A stretch of DNA of 64,000 bases from positions 2,717,001 to 2,781,000 of the forward strand of contig NZ_CP050177.1 in assembly GCF_011694815.1 (NCBI RefSeq), written 5' to 3'. Numbering within the stretch: position 1 is the first letter of the stretch; every line of letters begins with the position of its first letter. This document shows positions 6,986 to 15,591 of the stretch, in pieces. The position numbers and the translations under genes are program-made. Source of the DNA: Streptomyces liangshanensis. GTDB lineage: Bacteria; Actinomycetota; Actinomycetes; Streptomycetales; Streptomycetaceae. A model generated the notes under the pieces. The model did no database searches. It was given only the letters and a program-made list of their open reading frames with translations, and had not been told where the DNA came from.

Positions 6986-8689
6986 TCAGGTCCGGCCGAC
7001 CGTACGTACCGTCGGCAGCGGCATCAGGACCGGCGCCGCGTCCTTCATCTTCCGGCAGGCGTCCCCGCACGTCGAGTCGAGCGAGCAGCACAACGAGCAG
7101 ATCGGCCCCGACCGGACCGGGCAGTCGGCGATGTCCGGGAGTTCGTACGCCGTCTCGCAGACCGCGCAGTGATGGGTGGCGGTGATGTCGGGGACCTCGA
7201 CGCCCGGTCCGTTGACCGGATTCGGCCGCGCCAGGTAGTACCTCCCTTTCGTCAGCCAGGCGATCAACGGGCAGAGGATCAGGGCGAGTCCGGCCGCGAT
7301 GAAGGTCGAGAAGGCCTCCGCGTACGTCCCGAACAGCCCGAAGAAGGCGAGGATCGAGACCACGGACGCGATCACCATCGCCCCGAACCCGGCCGGGTTG
7401 ACCGCGTACAGGTACGCCCGCTTGAACTCGATGTACGGCGGGCTCAGCCCGATCCGTTTGTTGATCACGAGGTCGGCGGCGACCGCGGTGATCCAGGCGA
7501 TGCCCACGTTCGAGTAGAAGCCCAGCAGCTTGTTGAGGGCCGCGAACATGTTCATCTCCATCAGCGTCAGCGCGATGGCGAGGTTGAGGAAGATGTACCA
7601 GACCCGCCCCGGGTGCTTGTGCGTGATGCGGGAGAAGAAGTTCGACCAGGACAGCGAGCCGCTGTAGGCGTTGGTGACGTTGATCTTGATCTGGGAGACG
7701 ATCACGAAGATCGCGGCGGCGGGCAGCGCGAAGGAGCCGAGCCACGGCCTGAGCGCCTCGATCTGCGGGGCGATGGGCTCCAGCGCGTGGGTCTTGCCGA
7801 CCGCCTCCAGCGCCACGAACGCGAGGAACGCGCCGCCGAGCTGCTTCGCCGCGCCGATGACGACCCAGCCGGGCCCGGCGGCGAGGACGGCCACGTTCCA
7901 GCGGCGCCTGTTCTCCCGCGTCTTGGCGGGCATGAAGCGCAGGTAGTCGGCCTGTTCGCCGATCTGGGCGATGAGCGAGAGCGCCACACCCGTACCGAGC
8001 CCGAAGCCGATCCAGTCGAAGCCCGAGCCGGCCCCTTCCGTGCCGCCGAAGGAGCTGAACGCGCCCCAGGAGCCCGGCGCGTGGAAGGCGAGCACGACGA
8101 ACGGCAGGACCAGGCCGACGAGCCAGATCGGCTGGGTCCACGCCTGGACCTTGGCCAGCGCGCCCATCCCCCGGAACACGATGGGGATGACGATGAGCGT
8201 GGTGACCAAGTAGCCGACCTGGACCGGGAGTCCGATGGCCTGGTGCATGGCCTGCGCCATGATCGAGCCTTCGAGGGCGAAGAAGATGAAGGTGAAGGAC
8301 GCGTAGATCAGCGAGGTCAGCGTCGAGCCGAAGTAGCCGAAGCCGGCGCCGCGGGTGATGAGGTCCATGTCCAGGCCGTACTTGGCGCAGGCCCGCGCGA
8401 TCGGGATGCCTGTGACGAAGATGATCGCCGCCGCCGTGAGGATGGAGGCGAACCCGCTGGTGAAGCCGTACGTGAACACGATCGAGGCGCCGATCGCGAA
8501 GTCCGCCAGATACGCGATCCCGCCGAGCGCGGTGCCCGCGACCGTCGAGGGCGACCAGCGGCGGAACGAGTGCGGCGCGTAGCGGAGCGAGTAGTCCTCG
8601 CGGCTCTCGTCGGCGGCGAGCTTGGCGTAGCTGCGCGCCGGCCCCTCGTCGGGTGGGCTGTCGGAGGTGGGGATCGCGGTGTCCGTCAT
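6986..8689 (-). CDS. NCS1-family nucleobase/hydantoin-type permease with a Cys-rich C-terminal domain
   Basis: A 567-aa membrane protein with about 12 hydrophobic segments between residues 45 and 490. The N-terminal RYAPHSFRRWS and GTALGGIAYLADFAIGAS segments fit the NCS1 (nucleobase:cation symporter-1) family, which imports purines, pyrimidines, hydantoins, allantoin or thiamine precursors. The unusual part is the soluble tail (about 505-550): CAVC, then CPVRSGPICSLCC, then CGDAC. It holds eight Cys, enough for one or two metal sites, and is absent from classical transporters. Its leader RNA can hide the ribosome binding site in a hairpin (8695-8740). The GntR regulator gene upstream on the same strand is a plausible controller. 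Substrate unknown. Confidence 0.85.
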   Translation of the reverse strand: MTDTAIPTSDSPPDEGPARSYAKLAADESREDYSLRYAPHSFRRWSPSTVAGTALGGIAYLADFAIGASIVFTYGFTSGFASILTAAAIIFVTGIPIARACAKYGLDMDLITRGAGFGYFGSTLTSLIYASFTFIFFALEGSIMAQAMHQAIGLPVQVGYLVTTLIVIPIVFRGMGALAKVQAWTQPIWLVGLVLPFVVLAFHAPGSWGAFSSFGGTEGAGSGFDWIGFGLGTGVALSLIAQIGEQADYLRFMPAKTRENRRRWNVAVLAAGPGWVVIGAAKQLGGAFLAFVALEAVGKTHALEPIAPQIEALRPWLGSFALPAAAIFVIVSQIKINVTNAYSGSLSWSNFFSRITHKHPGRVWYIFLNLAIALTLMEMNMFAALNKLLGFYSNVGIAWITAVAADLVINKRIGLSPPYIEFKRAYLYAVNPAGFGAMVIASVVSILAFFGLFGTYAEAFSTFIAAGLALILCPLIAWLTKGRYYLARPNPVNGPGVEVPDITATHHCAVCETAYELPDIADCPVRSGPICSLCCSLDSTCGDACRKMKDAAPVLMPLPTVRTVGRT

Positions 8690-8694
8690 CGCTG

Positions 8695-8740
8695 CCTTCC
8701 CGTTCGTCTGCGTGCACCGGGTGCGGTACGAACGGGAAGG
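8695..8740 (-). promoter_or_regulatory. hairpin that sequesters the permease ribosome binding site
   Basis: CCTTCCCGTTCGT and ACGAACGGGAAGG form a perfect 13-bp inverted repeat with a 20-nt loop. On the minus strand the 3' arm contains GGGAAGG, the only Shine-Dalgarno of the permease ATG (8689), 5 nt before it. The folded RNA would block translation. The loop has a small GCACC/GGTGC palindrome. It may be a riboswitch, an RNA thermometer-like switch or a protein site; no known class is recognised. Confidence 0.5.
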
Positions 8741-8913
8741 TAGAAGCCGGACATGACGGGGCGCCCCAGCGTGTCGTTGCCCCGCCGTTACGGCAGGACG
8801 GCGGGGGTTAACTCGCCGTCACGGCGCGCGGACGGCGGGCTCCGACTATCGGTCGGACGACAGAAACGAGCGCGGGCACGGGTGTTGGCGCTCGCGCTTG
8901 CCCGGCAACGCGT

Positions 8914-9666
8914 TCATTTCACCGACAAGTGGTACGCCACCCGGTAGCGGTCCGCCGGCACCACCACGTCCGCCGTCTCGACCGCGCGCCCCGACGCGAA
9001 GTACGTCCGCTCCAGGACCATCACCACGTGTCCGGGGACCCCGCCGAGCGACATGAGCTCCTCCGCAAGCCCCGGGCGCGCGCCGACCTCCTCCAGCACG
9101 TTGTCCACGACGATGTCGATGGCCGCCATCCGCTCCACGACCCCGCACCCGCCGAGCGGCCCCTCCTCGGGCAGCATCACCGGCGTCCGCCCCGTGACCG
9201 CCAGGGGCTCCCAGGAGGTGGAGAGCATCATCGGCTCGCCCCCGTCGCGGAACACGTACCGCGTCCGCATCACCCGGTCCTCCGGCTCGATGCCGAGCCG
9301 CGCGGCGATCTCCGGGCCCGCCACGTCCTGTTCGCTGCTGGACTGCCACGTCCCCCGCACGCCGTCCGCCGTCTGCTCCTGGCGGAAGGGGCTGGAGCCG
9401 CTCGGCGGCCGGTACCCGGAGCGGGCGATGCGGCGCGGGACCGGGCGCTCCCGCACGTACGTGCCCGACCCGGAGCGGCCCTCCACCAGCCCTTCGGCCA
9501 TCAGCACCTTGCGCGCCTCCAGCGCGACCGTGTCGGACACGCCGTACTCCTCGCGGATGCGGGCCTGCGAGGGCAGTCGGGTGCGGGGCGGCAGCGCGCC
9601 GTTGGCGATCTTCTTGCGGAGATCACCGGCGACACGCAGATAGGCAGGCTGCTCACCAAAAGCCAT
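8914..9666 (-). CDS. GntR-family transcriptional regulator (HutC/UTRA type)
   Basis: A 250-aa DNA-binding protein. The N-terminal winged helix-turn-helix is at about residues 5-75 (LPSQARIREEYGVSDTVALEARKVL, then GSGTYV). The UTRA ligand-binding domain follows (about 100-245; EDRVMRTRYVF, then ERTYFASG). The start at 9666 has GGGAG 7 nt upstream. Ligands of this class are small metabolites such as sugars, amino acids or nucleobases. The gene lies 224 bp upstream of the permease in the same direction and is divergent from the chitinase, so it could regulate either or itself; the permease is the simplest guess. It is not DasR itself, whose operator is nevertheless present nearby. Confidence 0.85.
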   Translation of the reverse strand: MAFGEQPAYLRVAGDLRKKIANGALPPRTRLPSQARIREEYGVSDTVALEARKVLMAEGLVEGRSGSGTYVRERPVPRRIARSGYRPPSGSSPFRQEQTADGVRGTWQSSSEQDVAGPEIAARLGIEPEDRVMRTRYVFRDGGEPMMLSTSWEPLAVTGRTPVMLPEEGPLGGCGVVERMAAIDIVVDNVLEEVGARPGLAEELMSLGGVPGHVVMVLERTYFASGRAVETADVVVPADRYRVAYHLSVK

Positions 9667-9841
9667 TGACCACTCCCAACGGGTTGACAGACAGCAACAG
9701 CCTGACGACCGTGGGTTGTCATCCGCAAGCATGGGCCAGGGTTTCACCCGAAGTGATGATTTGTGCTCACGGAATGCTTATCGCGCGGATGAATGATCCG
9801 GACGTACCGACAACTTCCCGACCATCAGCCCGAATCCCCTC

Positions 9842-9870
9842 TTGACCTCAATGGTCCAGACCAATACCTT
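9842..9870 (+). promoter_or_regulatory. chitinase promoter, TTGACC-17-TACCTT
   Basis: TTGACC (9842-9847), a 17-bp spacer and TACCTT (9865-9870) give a near-consensus housekeeping promoter. The -10 ends 8 nt before the ATG at 9879. With no Shine-Dalgarno present, the transcript is probably leaderless. Confidence 0.7.
9850..9865 (+). promoter_or_regulatory. DasR-type operator (dre)
   Basis: AATGGTCCAGACCAAT is almost palindromic and matches the dre consensus A(C/G)TGGTCTAGACCA(C/G)T with few changes. It fills the promoter spacer, so a bound DasR-like repressor would exclude RNA polymerase. DasR is the GntR-family N-acetylglucosamine regulator of Streptomyces chitinolysis. Confidence 0.8.
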
Positions 9871-9878
9871 TCCTGCCC

Positions 9879-11315
9879 ATGAGCCTCACGCTGAGCAGCG
9901 CTCGAAGCGCAGGAACTCCCCGGAACACCCGAAGAACCCTTGGCAGGCTGGCAGTTGCCGCCTGCTCCCTGTCCCTTCTCGCCACGCTCTCGCCCGCGGC
10001 CTCGGCGGTCACCACCGCCTCGGCCACGTCGGCGTCCACGGCGAAGCACGACGGCGGCAAGAGCGGCGGTACGAGCGGCCGCGAGTACAAGCGCGTCGGC
10101 TACTTCACCCAATGGGGCGTCTACGGACGCAACTTCCAGGTCAAGGACCTGGACACCAGCGGGCAGGCCGCCAAGCTGAGCCACATCAACTACGCCTTCG
10201 GCAACGTGAACGCCGAGGGCAAGTGCTTCACGGGCAACGTCGCCGGCGAGGCCGACGCGTGGGCCGACTACGCGCGCCCGCTCGACGCGGCCGGTTCGGT
10301 GGACGGCGTGGCCGACACCGCCGAGCAGCCCCTCGCGGGCAACTTCAACCAGCTGCGCGAACTGAAGGCCAAGCACCCCGGCCTCAAGGTGCTGATCTCC
10401 CTGGGCGGTTGGAGCTGGTCCACCCACTTCTCGGACGCGGCCCGCACGCCCGCCTCGCGCAAGGCGCTGGTCTCCTCCTGCATCGACCTCTACATCAAGG
10501 GCAACCTGCCCGTCGACGGCACGCGCGGTGGCGCGGGCGCGGCGGCCGGTCTCTTCGACGGGGTCGACATCGACTGGGAGTGGCCCGGTTCCGCGGGCGA
10601 CACGGACACCGTCTACCGGCCCGAGGACAAGCGGAACTTCACCGCGCTGGTGCACGAGTTCCGTACCCAGCTCGACGCGTACGCCAAGAGCCAGGCGCCG
10701 CGCGGCAAGAAGGCGAAGCACTACGACCTGTCGGCCTTCGTGCCCGCCGCCCCCGCCAAGATCGACGCGGGCTTCGACATCCCGCGCATCATGCGGGACT
10801 TCGACTTCGTGAACCTCCAGGGGTACGACTTCCACGTCTCCGGCGAGGCGACGACGTCCCAGCAGTCCGCGCTGTACGCGGCCCGCGGTGACTTCAGCGT
10901 CGACCAGACCGTCCGCGACTGGGAGCGCCGCGGCGCCCCGGCCCGGAAGCTGGTCGTGGGCCTGCCCTTCTACGGACAGGGCTGGACCGGCGTGACGGGC
11001 GGCGGCGACGGCCTCGGCCAGCCCGCCGCGGCCCCGGCGCCCGGCGTCTGGGCGCCCGGCTCGGAGGACTACAAGGTCCTCAAGGGCCTGGCCGCCTCGG
11101 GGGCGTACAAGGTCCACCGTGACGTCAAGAACGGCAGCGCGTGGCTGTTCGACGGCACCACCCTGTGGACCTACGACGACCCGCAGGTGCTCCGCGCCAA
11201 GACCGCGTACATCCGTCACAAGGGCCTGGGCGGCGCCATGGTCTGGTCCATGGACGGCGACACGGCGAACGGCGAACTGACGACGGCGATCGACCGCGGC
11301 CTGTCGGGCCGCTGA
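9879..11315 (+). CDS. secreted GH18 chitinase
   Basis: A 478-aa secreted endochitinase-type enzyme. It has a twin-Arg-rich N-region and hydrophobic core (residues 1-43, ending SPAASA), a Ser/Thr/Gly linker (44-68), then a GH18 barrel. Motifs are SLGGWSWS at 174-181 and DGVDIDWE at 227-234, with Glu234 the predicted acid/base for substrate-assisted hydrolysis of beta-1,4 GlcNAc links. There is no separate chitin-binding module. Expression is probably repressed by DasR and induced by amino sugars, because a dre site sits inside the promoter. The ATG has no Shine-Dalgarno and no alternative start precedes the signal peptide, which supports a leaderless mRNA. Confidence 0.93.
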   Translation: MSLTLSSARSAGTPRNTRRTLGRLAVAACSLSLLATLSPAASAVTTASATSASTAKHDGGKSGGTSGREYKRVGYFTQWGVYGRNFQVKDLDTSGQAAKLSHINYAFGNVNAEGKCFTGNVAGEADAWADYARPLDAAGSVDGVADTAEQPLAGNFNQLRELKAKHPGLKVLISLGGWSWSTHFSDAARTPASRKALVSSCIDLYIKGNLPVDGTRGGAGAAAGLFDGVDIDWEWPGSAGDTDTVYRPEDKRNFTALVHEFRTQLDAYAKSQAPRGKKAKHYDLSAFVPAAPAKIDAGFDIPRIMRDFDFVNLQGYDFHVSGEATTSQQSALYAARGDFSVDQTVRDWERRGAPARKLVVGLPFYGQGWTGVTGGGDGLGQPAAAPAPGVWAPGSEDYKVLKGLAASGAYKVHRDVKNGSAWLFDGTTLWTYDDPQVLRAKTAYIRHKGLGGAMVWSMDGDTANGELTTAIDRGLSGR

Positions 11316-11357
11316 CCTTCGCGGGTCGCGCGGGCTGCGGGCTGCCGACGCCCACGG

Positions 11358-11383
11358 GTTGCGCGGCCGGCGGGCCGCGCAAC
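11358..11383 (+). terminator. hairpin between chitinase and serpin genes
   Basis: GTTGCGCGGCC, loop GGCG, GGCCGCGCAAC: a perfect 11-bp stem 42 nt after the chitinase stop and just upstream of the serpin promoter. No T tract. Confidence 0.6.
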
Positions 11384-11411
11384 TCCGTGGTCGCGGGGGT
11401 GTGGTTGGAGC

Positions 11412-11417
11412 TAGCCT
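11412..11417 (+). promoter_or_regulatory. -10 box TAGCCT of a leaderless-type start
   Basis: TAGCCT ends 8 nt before the serpin ATG at 11426. There is no Shine-Dalgarno. Confidence 0.45.
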
Positions 11418-11425
11418 CGTCCCCC

Positions 11426-12664
11426 ATGAGCACGACGGGGAGCGGGACACAGCGGCACCGGGCGCGGCCGGCGACACGGGCCGTGACGGCGGTCAACCGC
11501 CTCACCGAACGCTGGGCGGCCGGGCACCGCGGCGACGGGAACACGGTGTTCTCCGCCGCCGGTGTCTGGCCGCTGCTCGCGCTCCTCGCGGACGCCGCCG
11601 ACGGCCCCGCCCGGCAGGAGCTGACCGAGGCCGTCGGACTGCCGGGCGGCGAAGCGGCCGGTGTGGCGGCGGAGTTGCTCGGCACCCTGTCCCAACTGCC
11701 CGGCGTGAGTGCCGCGCTGGGCCTGTGGACGAGGAAGTCCCTCCCGGTCAGGGACGAGTGGACCGCCCGGCTGCCCGCCGGGAGCCACGGGGTGCTCACC
11801 GGCGACGCCACCGCGGACGGCCGCGCCCTGGACACCTGGGCGGCCGACCGCACGGGCGGGCTGGTCCCGTCGATGCCGGTCACGCTGGACGACCGCACGC
11901 TGCTCGTGCTGGCGAGCGCGCTGGCCCTCCGTACCGCATGGTTCCGCCCCTTCGAGGAGTGGCCGCGCGAGAACGAGACCGGACCGTGGGCCGGACGCAC
12001 CGTCACCACCCTCCACCGTACGACCGCCCTGCTCGACCGGGTCGCGGTGTCCGAGACCTCCGCGGGCCCGCTGACCGTCGCGAAGGTGCTCGGTACGAAC
12101 GGGCTCGACGTCCACCTGCTGCTCGGCGAGGAGAGCCGTACCCCGGGTGAGGTGCTCGCCGCGGGCGTCGGCGTCCTGTCGGGCCGGTACGCGGCCGTCA
12201 CGGCCGACCGCCTCCCGTACGGCGAGGCCGGCCCCGGCCTCACAAAACGAGTCGTCCGCGTGTCCGCCCCGACCCCGCCCGAACTCGCTCTGCGCACCGC
12301 GGCGTTCGCGCTCTCCGCCGACCACGACCTGCTGAAGCGTGCCGGGCTCTTCGGCCTCGGGACGGCGTCGGAGATCCGCCCCCATCACTTCCCGGGCATG
12401 AGCGCCATGCCCTTGGCCATCGGCTCCGCCCGCCAGTCGTCCATGGCGGAGTTCGGCGCGCTGGGCTTCCGGGCGGCGAGCGTGACCGCGGTGGCCGCCG
12501 TGGCCGGGGGGATGCCGGAGCGCCGCCACAGCGCGGTACGGGTCTCCGCCGACTTCGACCGCCCGTTCGGCTTCCTGGCCGTGCACCGCACCTCCCGGCT
12601 AGTCCTGACGACGGGCTGGGTGGCGGAGCCGACGCTCGCCGACCCCGACGCGTACGACCTCTGA
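11426..12664 (+). CDS. serpin-family protein
   Basis: A 412-aa serpin-like protein, probably a suicide inhibitor of serine or cysteine proteases. The C-terminal part shows the family pattern: a hinge rich in small residues (FRAASVTAVAAVAGG, about 345-360), a reactive-loop region (MPERRHSAVRVS), then DFDRPFGFLAVHRTSRLVLTTGWV, equivalent to the serpin F-x-A-D-x-P-F signature. The Ala/Ser/Thr hinge fits loop insertion and thus inhibitory activity. No signal peptide is visible from the chosen start, so it would act in the cytoplasm or be released on lysis. It starts at ATG 11426 with a TAGCCT box 8 nt upstream. Confidence 0.8.
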   Translation: MSTTGSGTQRHRARPATRAVTAVNRLTERWAAGHRGDGNTVFSAAGVWPLLALLADAADGPARQELTEAVGLPGGEAAGVAAELLGTLSQLPGVSAALGLWTRKSLPVRDEWTARLPAGSHGVLTGDATADGRALDTWAADRTGGLVPSMPVTLDDRTLLVLASALALRTAWFRPFEEWPRENETGPWAGRTVTTLHRTTALLDRVAVSETSAGPLTVAKVLGTNGLDVHLLLGEESRTPGEVLAAGVGVLSGRYAAVTADRLPYGEAGPGLTKRVVRVSAPTPPELALRTAAFALSADHDLLKRAGLFGLGTASEIRPHHFPGMSAMPLAIGSARQSSMAEFGALGFRAASVTAVAAVAGGMPERRHSAVRVSADFDRPFGFLAVHRTSRLVLTTGWVAEPTLADPDAYDL

Positions 12665-12715
12665 TTCAGCCGTTCACCCCGCGCGTCCTGAGCCGCCACC
12701 CCGCCCTGGCGTTCA

Positions 12716-12721
12716 TACGGT
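12716..12721 (+). promoter_or_regulatory. -10 box TACGGT of a leaderless-type start
   Basis: TACGGT ends 6 nt before the GTG at 12728 of the GH65 gene. There is no Shine-Dalgarno. Confidence 0.4.
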
Positions 12722-12727
12722 CGTACG

Positions 12728-15391
12728 GTGAGCCTCTCGCGTACGTACCTCGTCGCGCCCCTCGTGGCGGGCGCCCTCCTCGCCGCCGTACCGCCGGTCT
12801 CGTACGCGGGGGCTGCGCGACCGGCCACGTCCACGGACGCGGTACCGGCCGACCCCACCGCCCCTGCCGTCCCCGCCGCCCCCTGCGGCCGGGAGGCGGA
12901 CCCCGGCTGGGCCCCCACCGCCACCCGCCTCCCCGATCCCGCCGACAGCCACCACGCCTACACCGGCAACGGCTACCTGGGGACCCGCGTCCCGCCCCTC
13001 GGCGCCGGGTACGACGAGCGCGGCGGCGCCACGGGCTGGCCGCTGTTCACGCCCCGGTACGACGGCGCCTTCGCCGCCGGCCTGTACGCGCACGAGCCCG
13101 CCACCACCGCCGACCGCCACGTCCTCGCCGCCCTGCCGACCTGGACGACCCTGGACGTACGGATCGGCGGCGAGACCCTGGGCCCGGAAAGCCGCGTCTC
13201 CCGCTACCGCCAGAGCGTCCTGCTGCGCTGCGGAGTGGTCCGTACGGCGCTGCGCTGGACCACGGCCGACGGGCGCGTCACGGACCTGACGTACGAGATC
13301 CTCACCGACCGCTCCGACCCGCACGCGGGCGCCGTACGGCTGCGGCTGACCCCGCGGTGGAGCGGCGAGGCGGGCATCGCGGCCGGGCTGGACTGGCGCG
13401 GGGCGCGGCGGATCAGCCGGACGGGGGCGGCGGACGCGAACGACGGCGAGCGGACGGAGACGTTCCGCGCGCGCGGCACCGGCACGGCCGGCGCCGTCGC
13501 GACGACGCTGCGCCCGGACGTGCGCGGACCGGTGCGCGTCGAGGAGGACCGTACGTACACGGTGGTGAAGTACGTCGGCGTCGACACCGCCCTCACCTCG
13601 CCCGACCCCCGCGCCGCCGCCCGCGCCGCGTCCCGGCGGGCGGCCGCGCGGGGCTGGCAGGGCCTCTTCGCCGCCAACGCGGCCGCCTGGGCGCCTCTCT
13701 GGGACGCCGACGTCTCCGTACCCGGGCAGCCGGACCTCCAGGCGTGGCTGCGCGCCGCCCAGTACGGCCTGCTGACGAGCACGCGCGCCGGAGGCTCGGA
13801 CAGCGTCGCGCCGACCGGGCTGAGCAGTGACAACTACGCGGGGCTGGTGTTCTGGGACGCCGAGACCTGGATGTTCCCGGGGCTGCTCGTCACCCGCCCG
13901 GAACTGGCCCGTTCCGTCGTCGAGTACCGCTACCGCACGCGCGCGGGCGCCGCCGCGAACGCGGTGAAGCTCGGCTTCAAGGGCCTCTTCCACCCCTGGA
14001 CCGGCGCCGGGCGCGGGGATGTGTGGACCGAGTGCCAGAGCTGGAACCCGCCGCACTGCGTGACGCAGAACCACCTCCAGGGGGACATCGCGCTGGCGGT
14101 GTGGCAGTACTACCTGGCGACCGGCGACCGCGCGTGGCTGCGCGAGCGCGGGTGGCCGCTGCTGAAGGGGAGCGCGGAGTTCTGGGCGTCGCGGGTCACC
14201 GCCGACGACGACGGCGGCTACTCGGTGAAGGAGGTGGCGGGCCCGGACGAGTACAGCAACGGCGTCACGGACGGGGTCTTCACCAACGCGGGCGCGGCGA
14301 CCGCGCTGCGCGCCGCCACCCGCGCCGCCGCGCTGGTCGGGGCGGACGCGCCCGCGCGCTGGACGGAGATCGCCGACCGTATCCGTATCCCGTACGACGC
14401 GAAGCGGAAGATCTACCTCCAGTACGCGGGCTACACCGGTACGCGGATCAAGCAGGCGGACGCCGTCCTCCTGACGTACCCCCTGGAGTGGCCGATGCCT
14501 GCGGGGGCGGCCGCGGCGACGCTCGACTACTACGCCGCACGGACCGACCCGGACGGTCCGGCGATGACGGACTCGGTCCACGCGATCGACGCGGCGGCGA
14601 TCGGGGAGCCGGGCTGCGCGGCGTACACGTACCTCCAGCGCGCGATCCGCCCCTTCGTACGCGGCCCCTTCGCGCTCTTCTCCGAGGCCAAGGGCGCGAA
14701 GGCGGGCGCGGACGACCCCCTGGCCGGCTCCCCCGCGCAGGACTTCCTCACCGGGAAGGGCGGCTTCCTCCAGGTCTTCACCCACGGCCTGACGGGCCTG
14801 CGGCTGCGGGAGGACGGCGTACGACTCGACCCGACGCTGCCGCCCCAACTGGCGCCCGGGGTCACGCTACGGGGCCTGCGCTGGCGGGACCGTACGTACG
14901 ACGTCCACATCGGCGCCGAGGAGACGAAGGTACGCCTGACCTCAGGCCCCCCGTTCACCCTCCACACCCCCACAGGCCCCACCCTCCTCACCTCCACCGT
15001 CACCCTCCCCACCCGCCGCCCGGACCGCACCCCCACCACCAACGCGGCCCGCTGCCAACGAACAACAGCCACCTCGGAGGAACCAGGCCACTACGCACAC
15101 GCGGCAGTGGACGGCGCCCGAGCCACCTCCTGGCTCCCCACCACGAACACAGCCACCCTGACGGTGGCCCTCCCCCACCCGACGAAGATCGCGACGATCA
15201 CCCCCCACTGGACCACCCCCACCCCACCCCCCTACCAACTGGAAACGTCCACAGACGCCACCCACTGGCACCCACTTCGTCCCGGTGTGCGGGCGCGACA
15301 CGTCCGCCTGACACTGAGCCGGAACCCGTCGGCGCAGTCGACCGGAACAGGCGTCCAGGAACTGACCGTTACCCGCACCGCACGTCGATGA
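12728..15391 (+). CDS. secreted GH65-family glycoside hydrolase with C-terminal F5/8-type domain
   Basis: An 887-aa exported enzyme with a signal peptide (1-28, ending SYAGA). The N-terminal beta-sandwich and the (alpha/alpha)6 barrel resemble GH65 trehalose/maltose/kojibiose hydrolases and phosphorylases. The catalytic-acid motif GPDEY is at 505-509 (Glu508), followed by the family stretch SNGVTDGVFTNAGAA. WxxE-type sugar-contact motifs (FWDAETWMFP) lie near 380. The last ~110 residues (about 775-887) look like an F5/8 type C/CBM32 carbohydrate-binding fold (AAVDGARATSWLP). An exported acid trehalase-like activity is most likely. The 3' end, from about 14935, has distinctly C- and A-rich wobble bases, unlike the rest, suggesting a separate origin of the C-terminal module. 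Confidence 0.8.
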   Translation: MSLSRTYLVAPLVAGALLAAVPPVSYAGAARPATSTDAVPADPTAPAVPAAPCGREADPGWAPTATRLPDPADSHHAYTGNGYLGTRVPPLGAGYDERGGATGWPLFTPRYDGAFAAGLYAHEPATTADRHVLAALPTWTTLDVRIGGETLGPESRVSRYRQSVLLRCGVVRTALRWTTADGRVTDLTYEILTDRSDPHAGAVRLRLTPRWSGEAGIAAGLDWRGARRISRTGAADANDGERTETFRARGTGTAGAVATTLRPDVRGPVRVEEDRTYTVVKYVGVDTALTSPDPRAAARAASRRAAARGWQGLFAANAAAWAPLWDADVSVPGQPDLQAWLRAAQYGLLTSTRAGGSDSVAPTGLSSDNYAGLVFWDAETWMFPGLLVTRPELARSVVEYRYRTRAGAAANAVKLGFKGLFHPWTGAGRGDVWTECQSWNPPHCVTQNHLQGDIALAVWQYYLATGDRAWLRERGWPLLKGSAEFWASRVTADDDGGYSVKEVAGPDEYSNGVTDGVFTNAGAATALRAATRAAALVGADAPARWTEIADRIRIPYDAKRKIYLQYAGYTGTRIKQADAVLLTYPLEWPMPAGAAAATLDYYAARTDPDGPAMTDSVHAIDAAAIGEPGCAAYTYLQRAIRPFVRGPFALFSEAKGAKAGADDPLAGSPAQDFLTGKGGFLQVFTHGLTGLRLREDGVRLDPTLPPQLAPGVTLRGLRWRDRTYDVHIGAEETKVRLTSGPPFTLHTPTGPTLLTSTVTLPTRRPDRTPTTNAARCQRTTATSEEPGHYAHAAVDGARATSWLPTTNTATLTVALPHPTKIATITPHWTTPTPPPYQLETSTDATHWHPLRPGVRARHVRLTLSRNPSAQSTGTGVQELTVTRTARR

Positions 15392-15591
15392 GGAAGAGGC
15401 AACAGGCAACCCCGCCGATCCCCGATTCCTGAGGCACACCTCGTGCCAGACTCACTCTCGGATACGAAGCGAAACAGCCTCGTCACAAAGGGTGTTCATC
15501 GTCGGCCTTCGTATCGGTGGGTGAACGTCGAACGGAAGGTACCCGCGAGAGCGCACGGCCCTCGCGGTCGCTGTCCAAGAGGAGGGCAACG

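Noticed and set aside
8690..8740. Mini-ykkC (guanidine-II) riboswitch before the permease
   Set aside because: That class needs two hairpins with ACGR loops; here there is one long stem with a 20-nt loop.
15517..15591. N-terminal extension of the XRE regulator from an earlier ATG
   Set aside because: The earlier ATG lacks a ribosome binding site, whereas GAGGAGGG stands directly before ATG 15592, which gives a normal HTH N-terminus.
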